NCBI GenBank assembly: GCA_022578965.1
Contig: MU400512.1
Span: 62,001 to 126,000, forward strand
Length of the DNA: 64,000 nt
Direction: 5' to 3'
Source: Xylaria sp. FL1777
Taxonomy: Eukaryota; Ascomycota; Sordariomycetes; Xylariales; Xylariaceae
In this document: one piece after another, positions 20,734 to 32,944 of the stretch
Layout: each line of letters starts with the position of its first letter
Position numbering within the stretch: position 1 is the stretch's first letter
Notes under the pieces: generated by a model
What the model saw: only the letters and a program-made list of their open reading frames with translations
Database searches by the model: none
Told to the model about the DNA's origin: nothing
Translations under genes and position numbers: made by a program

Positions 20734-23700
20734 CCCTCATTTCAGCCCGTTCTCGTCATTGGCGGAAGAAGAATAGGAAACAGAGAAACACGGTTTCCCT
20801 TGGATTGAGCCTAGTTAAATTAAGCAAGTGGCAACGAACGGTTCCTAACTTTTTATCCTTCTAGAACCACATCCTAGAGATATTCCCTTCCTACAGACCA
20901 GGGAACGTCTTATCATACAGTAAATCGGTACATAGGAACGGGCACATGCTTTTACGACAGAACTATGAACTGAGATGGGTTCTTCAACAGGGTTTGTTCC
21001 AGTGGTGGTCTATTTATTTATGAACAACAGTGGCAACGTCAATTGACATTGACAGAGGAAACTAGCTCGGTAAACGGAACGATGACATATCAGAAGAGAA
21101 GAGATTAAAAATCATTACTATTGAATAAGGAATGAGATCTAGCGAACGAACGAAGAGATGATGCAAACTAAATACTACGGTTTTGGCGATAAATTCTCGT
21201 TTATATGGTGTAACATGGCGCATAGGGAAATGGCGGTTTTGAACAGTAGGGATAGATAGAAAGAGGGAAAGGAAATCAAGAAATAACATTAGACTACGTC
21301 TTACCCGCTGGTATTGTTGCAATGATTAATTCAAACGATAGGGAATTGCGATAGGGGAGGGAATCTCGGGTCGTCTTAGCTGGCTCCCCTTCCCATCAAG
21401 GGATATAGAGTAGCATATTAGATAGGATATATAATTAAGACGAATCAATTGAATAGTTTTGTATCTATTCTATTCAATCAATTGAGCAGGGCGTGCACTT
21501 AGAACACTGATAGTCTAGAATGAGAGAAGGGGTGCCGGAAAAAGAAATAGAAGGCTAATGAGGCTCTGCGCCTCGGGCTAGCTGGTAAGCCCTTGGGGTA
21601 TACTTATATCATATATACAGTATTCAGTTCCTTTATTTGGTCCTATGCCGTTAGCTTATATGCATATTGCGCTATAACCCGCTCAAAGGTGAACAATACT
21701 TAGCGAAGGGAGATAGTTGGGAATTCGAGTGCTCAGGGATAAAGGGGGGGATCTGTTGTCTATAGCTTACTGTGCCCTCGCCTCATGAATAGTCATGTCG
21801 AGTAATGGCGAGACATTACGGCTTTTCATGTACTTGGCCAAGGTTTAGCAGACACCTGACGTTTGCAGTAGTAGCACAGGACTTCATCCATTTTACTAAA
21901 CACTAATTTGTCCTATACTACACGACAACTGATATTACCGGCGTTATTTCCTATTTGCTTCATATTTTCAAACATCTTCTAACCTAGGTACCTAGTATAG
22001 ACTTTCTGTCACTCCTAACCAGTGGCTACCCACTGCATCTAACTAGGATTTAACACTGCCTACCTAGGTATTCACGGAAACCAATCCCACTGTCCTTGGA
22101 ATTAGCTATAGATGCTCTGAACATCGACAACATCAAGGGGGGAATTCCCTTTCTACGTAGGTAACCATCTAGACTTATCAATATACCTTGTCCGAAGTCT
22201 ATACATAGATGAGCAGATGACGGGGGTGTTTTAGGTGGACAATTAAGGGTCTGTAATCAGATCGGCCGTGTGCAGCCGGCTATTGTCGTTTTTGTTTCTT
22301 TTCAGCGGCCATCCACTTTTCAATTCTTCTCTAGGATGGGTTAATAAGATGAAGTTAAGCGTCTTACAACCCTGCGAGTCTGAGTGCCTGCTATGATACT
22401 GATCATATTTGTATTCGAAGAAGGGATTGATTAGAGTTAGCGACGTGTCTCATTAACCCGTAAACTCGTTTATATATTGCTGTGTGAGTCGCAAGAGTTG
22501 ACAATTTCTCTCGCTAGCACAGATTGAAGGGCCAATGCTTGTAGCCTTAGTTACGAAACCCAGTTGAAATAGTAGTGTGATATTTTATCAACGCGTGGTT
22601 ATACAACCCGGACTCCAACCTCCTGCTCCTCCTCCTCCTCCCTCTTCTTCAATTCCGATCTTGCCCCCTTTAAGATGTTTTTCACGTTAATAAGTTTGAG
22701 GTTAATGAGCCAACATGTCGAGAAGATTTGTTCGAATCTCAATAACTCCGGATGTCCGTACTAGAACGACAAGTAAGACCAACTCTAAAATGTTCTACCA
22801 CTGAATTAACCGTGCTAGAATCTCAGTCGGATGCAAACGGCGAGGAAACTTCAACGGCACCGGTATGATCCGGGCGGTATTTAGGGTCCTGTTCAGGGGG
22901 CCAAGTAGTCTGTGACGGGACGCGTGGTTTCCGAAGCCTTGATATATACTGGGTACATTTTCATATAAAGTACTACAGATACACAACAGATAGTGTACAG
23001 ATTCGTATACCCAGGAGTCTACATATGTAGTCTATCTACCGAAAGAGTTCCTTCTGCATCACCGGTATTTACCGCAGAACACATACTGCTGCCTAGAATC
23101 TATCTTGGCCATCCTAACTGGGTAGCGGTATCTCGACGGGGGAGCGAAGAGGGCTGTGTAGGGATGTTCGGTATGGTTAAGCATGCTCACCTTGAAGCGG
23201 TGTGGAATTATTATTGCATGCGGGGGAGAAGATAGTGTACTGAGACCATCGATCGAGTCACTCTAGAGGAAAGGAGAGAGAAACATACGACGGCTCATCA
23301 TCCCGGCGCCTGCCCAAGCCACAGGAAAGTGCCAGACAGAGCAGTCTACGGGATACCAAGACTACTTATATATTGCTTCATGGAAAGCATACCTAGAGTG
23401 TACCTACGTGTAAAACTGATTTGGAATGAATACCTAGAATCATTGAAAAGGGGTTATAAAGTAGTACGCGTATACACAGTACCTACATATGTAGTATGGA
23501 TGATGTTGAGTTCTGGCAGCGCTCCCGATATAAGGTACCTACCCCGCCAGGGCCACTACACCGCTGAAGTACATATGTACCTCGTAACAGGTACCTAGTA
23601 CCTACATATGTGCTGCAGCAGTCCCCACCGCTTCTTTCGGTTGTCTGCCAACCTGATCATCTGATAAACTTTAGACTAGAAGGTTTAGACCTAGGCATTT

Positions 23701-23863
23701 ATATAGACAACCACCCTATTATTCTCGGACCAGCCTTCACAAGTGGAATGACCTTGCAAACCACGGATTTGCCGCATTGAGGACAGGTACTGGCTAGGTG
23801 CTGGCTTGGTACGCTGCGTTGTTGTCAATTGTGCAACACGCATAGCATAACATAGGAGCAATC
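20734..23863. other. 3.1-kb intergenic region upstream of the sphingolipid desaturase
   Basis: AT-rich with no recognised gene. It holds a hairpin-forming inverted repeat (ATTGAATAG at 21448-21456 with its complement at 21470-21478, loop 13 nt), a TACCTAGGTA at 22061-22070, and four ACATATGT palindromes between 23019 and 23612. A tRNA-like half (minus strand, around 22780-22820) lacks a matching 3' half. Confidence 0.4.
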
Positions 23864-25688
23864 ATGGCTCCGAGGACGTACCCGTCTATGTCCAGGAGGG
23901 AGATCGAAGGGTTGATAGCTGATGGACGCATGGTCTTCATTCTTGATCAGTATGTCATCAAGGCAGACGCGTGGGCACCGTATCACCCCGGTGGTGACAA
24001 GGCAGTTCGACACATGATCGGGCGTGATGCTACTGACGAAGTGACCGCGTACGTCTTTCTTTTCTTGCCAATTCCCTCCCCGTTGCCGGTGATCATTGCT
24101 TGCTTGCTTGCTTGCTTGTTTGCTTACTTCCTGCTAATATCATTCTTGCCCGTGTTATAGTCTCCACTCCCGTGAAGCGAGAGAGCAGATGAATCGGTAC
24201 CGCATAGGAAGGTTTGAGGGGAGATGGTCTAACTTCATCCCGCCTATACAGGGAGGCAAGTTTCGACGGCTCTCCGAAGTTGGGTCCGACGATAGGACCG
24301 ACAACAACCCAGATTGTCCAATTATCTCTACCGCCTCCGCCTCCACGACCTCGTCGAGCGACTCGGGATCTCGCCCCCCTTCTCCCGTTTTTGACGATAA
24401 TGCTGACGGGCTTGTCCGGAAGCGACATGCCCCTGCAACCTCGCCGAGTGCGGTATCCGTCTCCTCGGTCTCATCTGTCGAGCCAGAAGATGGAGGTGTG
24501 GGCATGTCATTCCTCAACTCCCTAACCCACGAGAAGATCGCTCTCGACCTGGAGAAGTACCCGCCTACGGATGCTGCAACACAGGACAACATTGTGGCTA
24601 AATACCGGGAATTACACCAGCGCGTCAAAGACGATGGTCTCTACCAATGCAATTACTGGGACTATGTTGTGGAATGTTGTCGATATGTGCTGCTCGCTGC
24701 TACCTCGTTCCTGTTCCTTCACTGGGGCTGGTATGCCACTAGTGCTGCATGCCTGGGTGCATTATGGCACCAGTTAGTCTTCACAGCCCATGATGCTGGT
24801 CATATGGGGATCACCCATGACTTTCATACCGACTCGGTTATTGGCATCATCATTGCCGACTTCTTGGGTGGTTTGTCTCTAGGCTGGTGGAAGAAGAATC
24901 ACAACGTTCACCACGTTGTAACCAACGCACCAGAACACGACCCGGACATCGAGCATATGCCTTTTATGGCCGTTTCTCACCGTCTTCTCCAATCCCTGCG
25001 CTCTACATATTACGACCATGTAATGGAGTATGACTTTGTAGCTAAAGTCGCCCTTCGGGTTCAGCATTACTCTTATTACATTCTTCTCTCCTTTGGCCGC
25101 CTCAACCTCTACCGGCTCTCCTGGGCCTATCTTATTCTTGGTCAAGGTCCCCGGAAAGGGCCGGCCTGGTGGCATCGCTATCTCGAGATTACTGGCCAAT
25201 TATTCTTCTGGGCGTGGTTCGGATACGGCATTATGTATAAGACCCTCCCTACCAATTGGGACAGATTCATCTTCTTCGTGGTTAGCCATGTCGTACCCAT
25301 GCCTGTGCATGCACAGATCTGCCTTTCACACTTTGCAATGAGCACATCCGACCTTGGTCCGTATGAGTCCTTTCCTCAAAAGATGCTTCGTACCACTATG
25401 GATATTGAATGCCCAGCCTGGTTAGACTTCTTCCACGGCGGGTTGCAATTTCAAGTCATCCATCACCTTTTCCCTCGAATCCCTCGCCATAATCTTCGTC
25501 GGACTCAGAAGCTGGTGCAAGACTTTTGCGATGAAGTCGGCATCCCTTATGCATTGTATGGCTTTGTGGATGGGAACAAAATGGTCGTTGGAACGCTAGC
25601 CGAAGTCTCGAGGCAAGCGGCTATACTAGCGAAGTGCCAGGAAGCCATCACTGCAGGTGGTGACCCACTACATGGGCACAGCCATTGA
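23864..25688 (+). CDS. Delta-8 sphingolipid desaturase (cytochrome b5 fusion)
   Basis: ER membrane enzyme introducing the delta-8 double bond in the long-chain base of glucosylceramides. Exons 23864..24048 and 24161..25688 give 570 residues; the 112-nt intron contains a (GCTT)n microsatellite. Seen: an N-terminal cytochrome b5 domain with the haem motif HPGG at residues 41-44, continued after the splice as LHSREAREQMNRYRIGRF; a Ser-rich acidic linker; then the front-end desaturase domain with His boxes HDAGH (about 272-276), HNVHH (about 309-313) and the variant third box QVIHH (about 493-497) whose Gln marks the b5-fused group. Hydrophobic stretches flank the boxes, and the C-terminus is His-rich (PLHGHSH). 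Delta-6 fatty acid desaturases share this architecture, but the N-terminal EIEGLIADGR region matches fungal sphingolipid enzymes. Confidence 0.92.
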
Positions 25689-26485
25689 TTTTGTCACATA
25701 CATATAAACATCCCCCCCCGATATAGATGGTTTTGCATGTAAGCGACCCTGCTTTAGCCCATTATCATATATGATAGTTCAACAACCAAGACTCAGAGCC
25801 ACGCTATTGGATGATGTGCATCATCATTGGAATACAACCCTTGGTACGATGAGCTCACAACCATCGCAATACTACCTTTGCTAGGCATACACTGGCGAGT
25901 AGTCACGACCATGATAAGTGTACATCGATCATCGTGCAAGATAGAGGGGCGTAATTGGCTACCTACCTAGTGCGTTCCGACTGATGTTATGACACGACTG
26001 CAAACCTGCATGTTTATCTAACTAACAAGGTCTTGTCATCTGACAGCACCTTGGCCCCGCGCTCAGAGAATCGCTAGGCTATCTACCGTGTACCGATTCG
26101 GCAATGCTCTCTGCAAGGCTTCAATGGTTCCAGTGTGCTGGATTAAAACCAGACACATAACCCGAATGCACGTGTTCTGTTATACGTTGTTATATAGACA
26201 TCTTATAGTGATGTTGGCTGCATGTGGCCCTCACTCGCTCTCCCCAGCAAGGGAGATGGCCGGAGGATCACCTTCTCATAACTGCAGATTTTTACATATA
26301 AAACGCCAGATAGCAGCCATGAATCTCAACTGATCCCTAGATCTCTCTGTCTTTGCTAACCCTTCTCATGATACGCAACACATTCCTTTTTGGGGGTATT
26401 AAGAAGCACACCAGCTGTATCAATCAACCCAATTATCTCTGCCGGAACGAGGAAGCAAAAGTCACTTCGTATCTAGAAGATCACG
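25689..26485. other. Intergenic region
   Basis: This holds the 3' flank of the desaturase and the upstream region of the small SMP-like gene. No other gene was recognised. Confidence 0.4.
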
Positions 26486-26758
26486 ATGCCTCGGAGAATG
26501 GATTACGAGGCTTCCCAGCGTATTGCCAGAGCCCGGGGTCGAAATGTGGGATCCTATTAACTCCCCCACACAATGTTTCCTCTGCTTATCCTTAACGCAT
26601 AGGATTCCTTTTCTAAACGCGCCGCAATGACTTCTCGAAACCAATGTAATGGGGGTGATGGGGGGCAAGAAAAGCCATCCGAGGAACCAAAGGCGGGGAA
26701 GGATAAGGAGGAGGAGCATAGTGAGAAGTCGAAGTCAGGAAACGATGGGAATTCTTAA
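26486..26758 (+). CDS. Small hydrophilic SMP/LEA-like protein (71 aa, spliced)
   Basis: Exons 26486..26545 and 26603..26758, joined across a 57-nt intron (GTGGGA donor, CTTAAC branch, GCATAG acceptor), encode 71 residues. The junction joins MDYEASQRIARARGRN to DSFSKRAAMTSRNQ in frame. The pattern (S/A)xRIxxARG..(D/G)xFxxRAAxxxRNQ resembles the seed-maturation-protein (SMP) type repeat found in small fungal stress or conidiation-related proteins. The rest is a Lys/Glu/Gly/Ser-rich, highly charged and surely disordered tail ending SGNDGNS. Such proteins are usually desiccation- or development-associated. The gene is too short for simple ORF scans because exon 1 has only 20 codons. The donor is weak, so RNA support would matter; the continuity of a family-like motif across the junction is my main evidence. 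Confidence 0.6.
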
Positions 26759-29308
26759 GATGCGTGAAGCTATACGCTTGGCGTAGGAACTATACACTCC
26801 AGGTGATATTAGGCATGCTTGAGACAAGGGTACCGGTATACAGTGACAAGCTTACGAGGCTACATCACCAACAATATTACCAAAAGAGGACATAGGCGTC
26901 CCGATAATATCTCATTACCAATTCTCTGGTATGTCCTGGTGATACTAACTATCGTCTGACCACTCACACTATGGCAAGTATATGCGTGTATCTCCAGCGC
27001 GCAGGTGTTGGCTGCAAGTATGGGCGCCGTAACGCCACAGCCTGCGACCGTGTGCTTTCAAGCTACATGTAGGCTTCCAGATCCTATGACAAGGAGGAGC
27101 AGGCCTTTGATAACTCGACCTCGATGGTAGACTAGCGTGTGTGCGATCTCGACTTGGTCGACTTGACTACTGTAACTACCGGCAGACCTTCTTTGGTTTG
27201 CATGCTACACGGGTCCTCGACGCGGGGGCTGACGAGAAAAGCAAATAATGCGTGGTGCTAGAAATTCCTACGCATACATAGCACTGCGTAGATTAGCATT
27301 CGAATTTGTAGGTGAGGCTTTTCAAGCACCCCAGAAATAAATAGGCACAAGGTAGGATATCCAGACTCCACAGTGCCCATGATAGAGCGAAGAGTGGTAG
27401 CGAAATCTCACTACATGACACGGGAATAACCTACAGGTAGTCTGTTCCCGTTCCCAAGCGAGCCTGGTGCATACACAGTATGTTGGTACGAGACCTAGGT
27501 GTGCGATTTCCGCATGGACGATGGGTCGACGATGAACTGATGTGATAGCAAGCGAAAAGCAATCCTCATATTGAGACTTTTCATGTGTCCTCTTTGCTCT
27601 CATGCCACGTTATGAGAGTTTTCTATCGGACGAATGGATGAGTGAGATCCATCCGGATTGGTGAATTCGACGAGAAGAGAGCACGTTGGGTTGATAGTTA
27701 TCTGGACACGGAACGTAACTTCACTCTGTGGCGACGGCTTGCCCGGCATTCCTTCTAAAAAGACGTGTTTGCCGATTTTATGCACTACAGGGATGATGAT
27801 TTGACTGCGTTGTTAGGTGTGGCCGTAGACCGAATACATATAAGAGCTCCTCCAATGGGTTGACCTTCTGGTGTACCGGGAGGTGTACTGGCACTTCTTG
27901 GCTAGGTGAACAAGGAATTTAAGGTCGTATTCCGTTCCGCAATGAGAACAAGTGAGATCGGGGACTCATGCTGAGCATCTGTTGGATAAGTAAAAGCCAT
28001 TTGCCACTGCACCGGTAGATGTACATGTAGGTAGGTGGTCACATTTCCATCCTCCTTCTCTCCGCCATCATAAGGTTATCGCTCGATACCTACCCTATTC
28101 TTCATTACGGATATGGTGAATGTGCCTGTGACCATCTTAGGGTTTGGTAGGATTGAAGTTGAACTTTCCTATAAGATCCACGAAGAGGAACTGTAGGCGG
28201 ATGACCGGTTAAGGCAGGACTATCGTCCATCAAGTCCCAGCCAGTACTTCCCGGTGCCAAGTGTGCAGGTGTCTGTATAACCCAATCCCTCGGGCGCAAC
28301 CGCTTAGACTGGGATACACTTGATGGGACCAGACCAGATTGGAACTTGGGACTTTTGAGATGATCCTCCTTACGTACGTATCAAATTCCTATCTGTACTA
28401 CTTATACGTACGCAGTATGTCATGTCGACAGCTGTGCTTATCGGGCTCATCACATACCTACTAACAAGGTTAACACCTCGCATCAGGCTGGCCCTCCGCA
28501 TGGCGATGAAATGGAAACCGGAAAGCTACCGGATATTGTCCACCCTTTTTACTATACTTTTCCCCCACTTACTCAGTTCCATAACCTCGTGATGTGGACA
28601 ATCAGAAGCCCTAATGTATCTCCAGAGGGGCTGTTAGTCGTCCTTCCATCCGTTCATTCATTCACTCATTATTTTGAGACCCTTCGCATGGTAAAGAGGA
28701 CGATATGATTTATTTCTCTGATAAGCCATCTTATTTCCATGCTGGAGAGTCGAGCGCATAAGCATATTATAACCCTGAGGTAGGGTGTTCTGTAGAAAGT
28801 GGAAGTTGCATGAAGAGGTACATAAGGCAAGTAGGTTTAAGTATATAATTCCAGGTTTGTTAACCTTTAATCGAAGCCAGCGTCCCCCACTACCTAAATA
28901 CATGCCTGCCTATTCGTAGGTGTGCCCCGCTCCTTCTACCTTGCTATTCCTTAGCCGCTTTTAGTGCACATCCTCATCCGTCGCCCATCGGGTCCCGTAG
29001 GCCTGCTTTCGTACATCATCAATCACTTCAACAGCCAACTTACTGGTGCCTTATCTACAGGTCATCTTATTTATATATACATAGCACATTACATACCTAG
29101 ACACCTCTCTCGAGCTAGGACGCCGTTTGTCGAAATAGGGTTTCGCACGAGATATACTTCTTCTGCCACTGGCAGCCGTAGTAGCTAGAGGCTCCCGCTC
29201 CTTCAACCTCCCCAACAACAGCCACAGCAACATGAACATGGTTCTGTGAGGACATCAGCTACACCGTGCCAGACGAAGCCGAAGTCGAAGTCGAAGTCAA
29301 AGGCGGTC
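26759..29308. other. 2.5-kb intergenic region upstream of vac14
   Basis: No gene was recognised. A six-base CGAAGT/GAAGTC repeat (about 29274-29300) lies directly before the vac14 start. The many short ORFs have no family features. Confidence 0.4.
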
Positions 29309-32300
29309 ATGGATCCCCAAATCGCCCGTCTTCTCAATGATAAGCTCTATGATAAGAGAAAGACCGGTGCTCTTGAGTAAGTATCTATTTATCCATCTCA
29401 AGCGTATAGCCCTCTAGCTGACCCGGCTGGTGAGGCTCGAGCGGTCCATCCGTGAGCAGATGATCGCAAAGGACTACAACAGGGTCCAGAGTATCATCCA
29501 GCAGCTGTGTGACGAATATGCGTACGCCGTACACCAACCACACGCGAGGAACGGCGGCCTTATAGGCTTGGCTGCTGCAGCTATCGCACTTGGTCCAGTA
29601 CGCCACACCCACCCTCTCTGCGCCTCTACCTCTTTGTGCTTCTGGATCTAGCACCTGTTGCTGACCTAGCCTTCCCAGGAGTTGCCTAGGTATCTAGAGA
29701 TCATAGTGCCCCCCGTCCTGGCATGCTTCACCGACCAGGACGCTCGGGTCCGCTATTACGCATGCGAGTCCATGTATAATATAGCAAAGGTTGCCAAAGG
29801 CGAAATCCTCAGGTATTTTAATCACATATTTGACGCCTTGTGCAAGGTACATATGACCCAGTCCCTCGATTTCCCTAACTGATGTCTATCCTCTGACCGG
29901 ACTGCACGTATGTAGCTGGGGGCCGATTCAGAATTATCGGTCAAAAACGGCGCGGAGCTTCTCGATCGTCTCATCAAAGACATCGTTTCTGAATCCGCCG
30001 CTACTTATGTCTCAGTGCTAGAATCTGTATCACCGGAGTCCTACGGGCGGAAGAACTCGGATGGACAAGATATCGAAGACCTTTCTAATCCCCCGACTGC
30101 CTTTTCTCTGCCTAGATTTATCCCCTTGTTAAAAGAGCGCATATGGGTCATCAATCCATTCACTCGGACGTTCCTTGTAGGCTGGATTACTCTCCTTGAT
30201 TCCATCCCAGATCTCGAACTTGTAACCTATTTACCAGAATTCTTGGGTGGCTTGCTTAAGTTTTTGAGCGGCAATAACGCGGACGTCCGTGTTGTCACGC
30301 AGAGCTGTCTGGATAAGTTCCTGAACGAAATCAAGCGAATTGCTCGGGTGAAGAAGGGCATTGCCGAGAGCAAAAAGTCTAAAGGTGATGGAAAACGGAA
30401 AAGGGAGGACTCTATCGAGAGCGGGAGCGTGCCCATAGCCCCAGAGGATGCCGAAGAAGCAGGCTCGGTTACGGCCATTGATGAGGATGACGAGGTGAGC
30501 AGTGAAGATGATTGGGTACCGGGACAAGACGTTCAGGTTAACTACAAGGCGATTCTCGAGATCCTAACTGCAACCCTGGATTCTCATCTGGGTGAGTACT
30601 CGGAACGTACAGCAGATGAATGAGCAAGACACGTCTGACACGCAATGCAGAGGAAGATGGCTTACTGGAGAGTTTGCGGTGGATAGTCTCGTTTCTAGAT
30701 ATTTGTCCTGAAGAGGTCTTACCGTTTACGCCTAAGATCCTGGCTCACCTGCTGCCGGCCATGGCCAGTGGTGTAGAGCCCATTCGCCAGGCCGCAGCGA
30801 GGGTTAATTCTTCTCTTATGGACTATGTCGTTTCTCTCACCGACGAATCTGACACATCGTCCAGTCAGCCGCCGTCGCGAATACCAACATCTCTTCCTGT
30901 GGACCGCACTGAAGGCACGACTAGTGCACGAGCCTCTCTTTCTAGTTCCCGAGAGGTCGACGTACGTAGTCCTACACCAGCAAACCACCCCAGGACTCCG
31001 ACACCAGCAACATCTGTCATTAGCCCGCAACCCGACTTGGACTACGCAGCTGCTGTAAACTCGTTGACCTTACTGTTTCTCAATGATCACGAGGCAACAC
31101 GCGTCGCGGCATTGACTTGGCTCATCATGCTACACCGCAAGGCGCCGCGAAAGATCGTTGCCTTCAATGACGGCACCTTCCCTGCTCTACTCAAAACCCT
31201 GTCGGATCCCGCAGAAGCTGTTGTGACCAAGGATCTGCAGCTTCTGTCACAGATATCCAGGAACAGCGAAGATGACTATTTCTCTAACTTCATGGTCAGT
31301 CTCCTGCAGCTTTTCTCTACTGATCGAAAACTGTTGGAAATGCGAGGCAATCTAATCATCAGACAACTCTGTATGAACCTAAGCCCGGAGCGTATCTATC
31401 GCACGCTAGCGGAGACTATCGAGAAAGAAGAAGATCTTGAGTTTGCTAGCATAATGGTTCAGAATCTCAATAATAATCTCATCACTGCGCCCGAACTTGC
31501 CGACCTTCGCAAACGTCTTAGAAATCTGGAGACGAAGGTGACATGGACCTACTCGAATATTCCCAATCCTAGGAAGCGCATTAACAACCTCGCAGGATGG
31601 GCAGATGTTCTTTGTCGCCCTCTTCCGGTCCTGGTGCTATAACGCCGTGGCCACATTCTCTCTGTGCCTGCTTGCGCAAGCGTACGAAGCCGCGTATAAC
31701 CTGTTGCAAATATTGTAAGATATTGACCTGAAATGACGAGCGAAGAAGGGTCACTCATGGATTGCAGCGCGGAGCTCGAAATGACTGTTAATATCCTCAT
31801 CCAAATCGATAAGCTCGTCCAGCTGATTGAGTCTCCCGTATTTACATGTTAGTATCCATATGATGCTTCCTCCTATTTCTTCTTCACCACCTATTTCATG
31901 CTAACTAACTACGGGACACGACAGATCTTCGTCTACAGCTTCTCGAGCCGGAGAAGTACCCGTATCTATACAAGTGTCTGTATGGACTGCTTATGCTTTT
32001 ACCGCAATCTTCTGCCTTTGCCGCGCTTAAGAACAGACTCAACAGTGTTAGCTCCATTGGTTTCCTGCACACCGGGTCACGACCGTATGTATCTCCATCT
32101 ATCACCACTACCACCACTACCACGACTCTTGGCAGCGGTCCGCCTTCGCATTCTCGACAAGGTCGGGTGGCGGAGGCGGTTGCCGCGATTAAGAGCCAGC
32201 CCCCTCATAAACGCGTCCATGACACTCATTGTTTTCCCACTAGTTCTGTCAGTGCCCCTAGTACGTCTGGTTACGATCGGCCAAATAGACTGGGCAAGAG

Positions 32301-32604
32301 CCGCGAAGACGGTATTATCCGCTGGGATCAGCTCCTCGAGAAGTTTAGGAGCGTGCAAGAAAGGGCGAGGCGAGCACAGCGGTTGATGGGCGGGGGAAGT
32401 TTTGATGACGGATCAGATTTGAGCGAGTTGCGTATCGGCGACGGCGTGGGAGTCAAGGAAGTGGCGCGTCCTACTGCTGCGGGACCGCCTGTGCCGCAGA
32501 AAGACGCGACCACGGCGGCACCGCCTAGGCGTATCGGCCTGGGGAGACAGTTTGGGAGACTAGGAGCGACGGTCGCGGGCCGCGGGAAGCGATCACAGCA
32601 ATAG
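29309..32604 (+). CDS. vac14: VAC14, scaffold of the PIKfyve/Fab1 PI(3,5)P2 complex
   Basis: HEAT-repeat scaffold holding the Fab1 kinase and Fig4 phosphatase at the vacuole/endosome membrane. Eight exons (29309..29376, 29435..29597, 29679..29846, 29916..30591, 30651..31537, 31596..31714, 31768..31847, 31925..32604) give up to 946 residues. Seen: the N-terminal [56 protein letters not shown], and the Vac14 C-terminal block [55 protein letters not shown] and [27 protein letters not shown] donor at 32085 with in-phase acceptors ending at 32135 or 32243 could remove 17 or 53 residues of low-complexity sequence from exon 8; the longer splice yields a better match to other fungal Vac14 ([13 protein letters not shown]). 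No stop lies in that stretch, so both forms are translatable. Confidence 0.92.
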
Positions 32605-32944
32605 CGTTGACTGGAAACCACCTGCCGAAAGCTCGGCCTGTTGTCGACATGGGAGGCGGCGAGGAAGATTACATGTCAGGCTATCCTATACATGTACAAC
32701 AGAGATCGGCGGCGGCGGTGCACGATCTCAGCGGTCATTTGTCACATTACTGCAACATCACGTAGAACACAGCGAAGATACCCGGATTATAGCGTATAAA
32801 ACTAGGGGGTATCTGGATCACATTAATAAAGGCCTTTGTTCTTCTTTCTCTTTCTCTTGCTTTCTCGCGTGTGTCGTTCCTTACCGTCCCCGCTCGCAGT
32901 ATAACCAATCCAACCTGACTTAAGCTACACTGAGCTAAGCTAAG
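32605..32944. other. Short convergent intergenic region
   Basis: The 3' ends of vac14 and the HAUS1-like gene face each other across 340 bp. Nothing else was recognised. Confidence 0.4.

Noticed and set aside
22745..22822. tRNA-like 5' half on the minus strand (GGTTAATTCAGTGGTAGAAC)
   Set aside because: The anticodon arm does not pair and the only TTCGAA loop nearby is in the wrong orientation and context. At most it is a relic.
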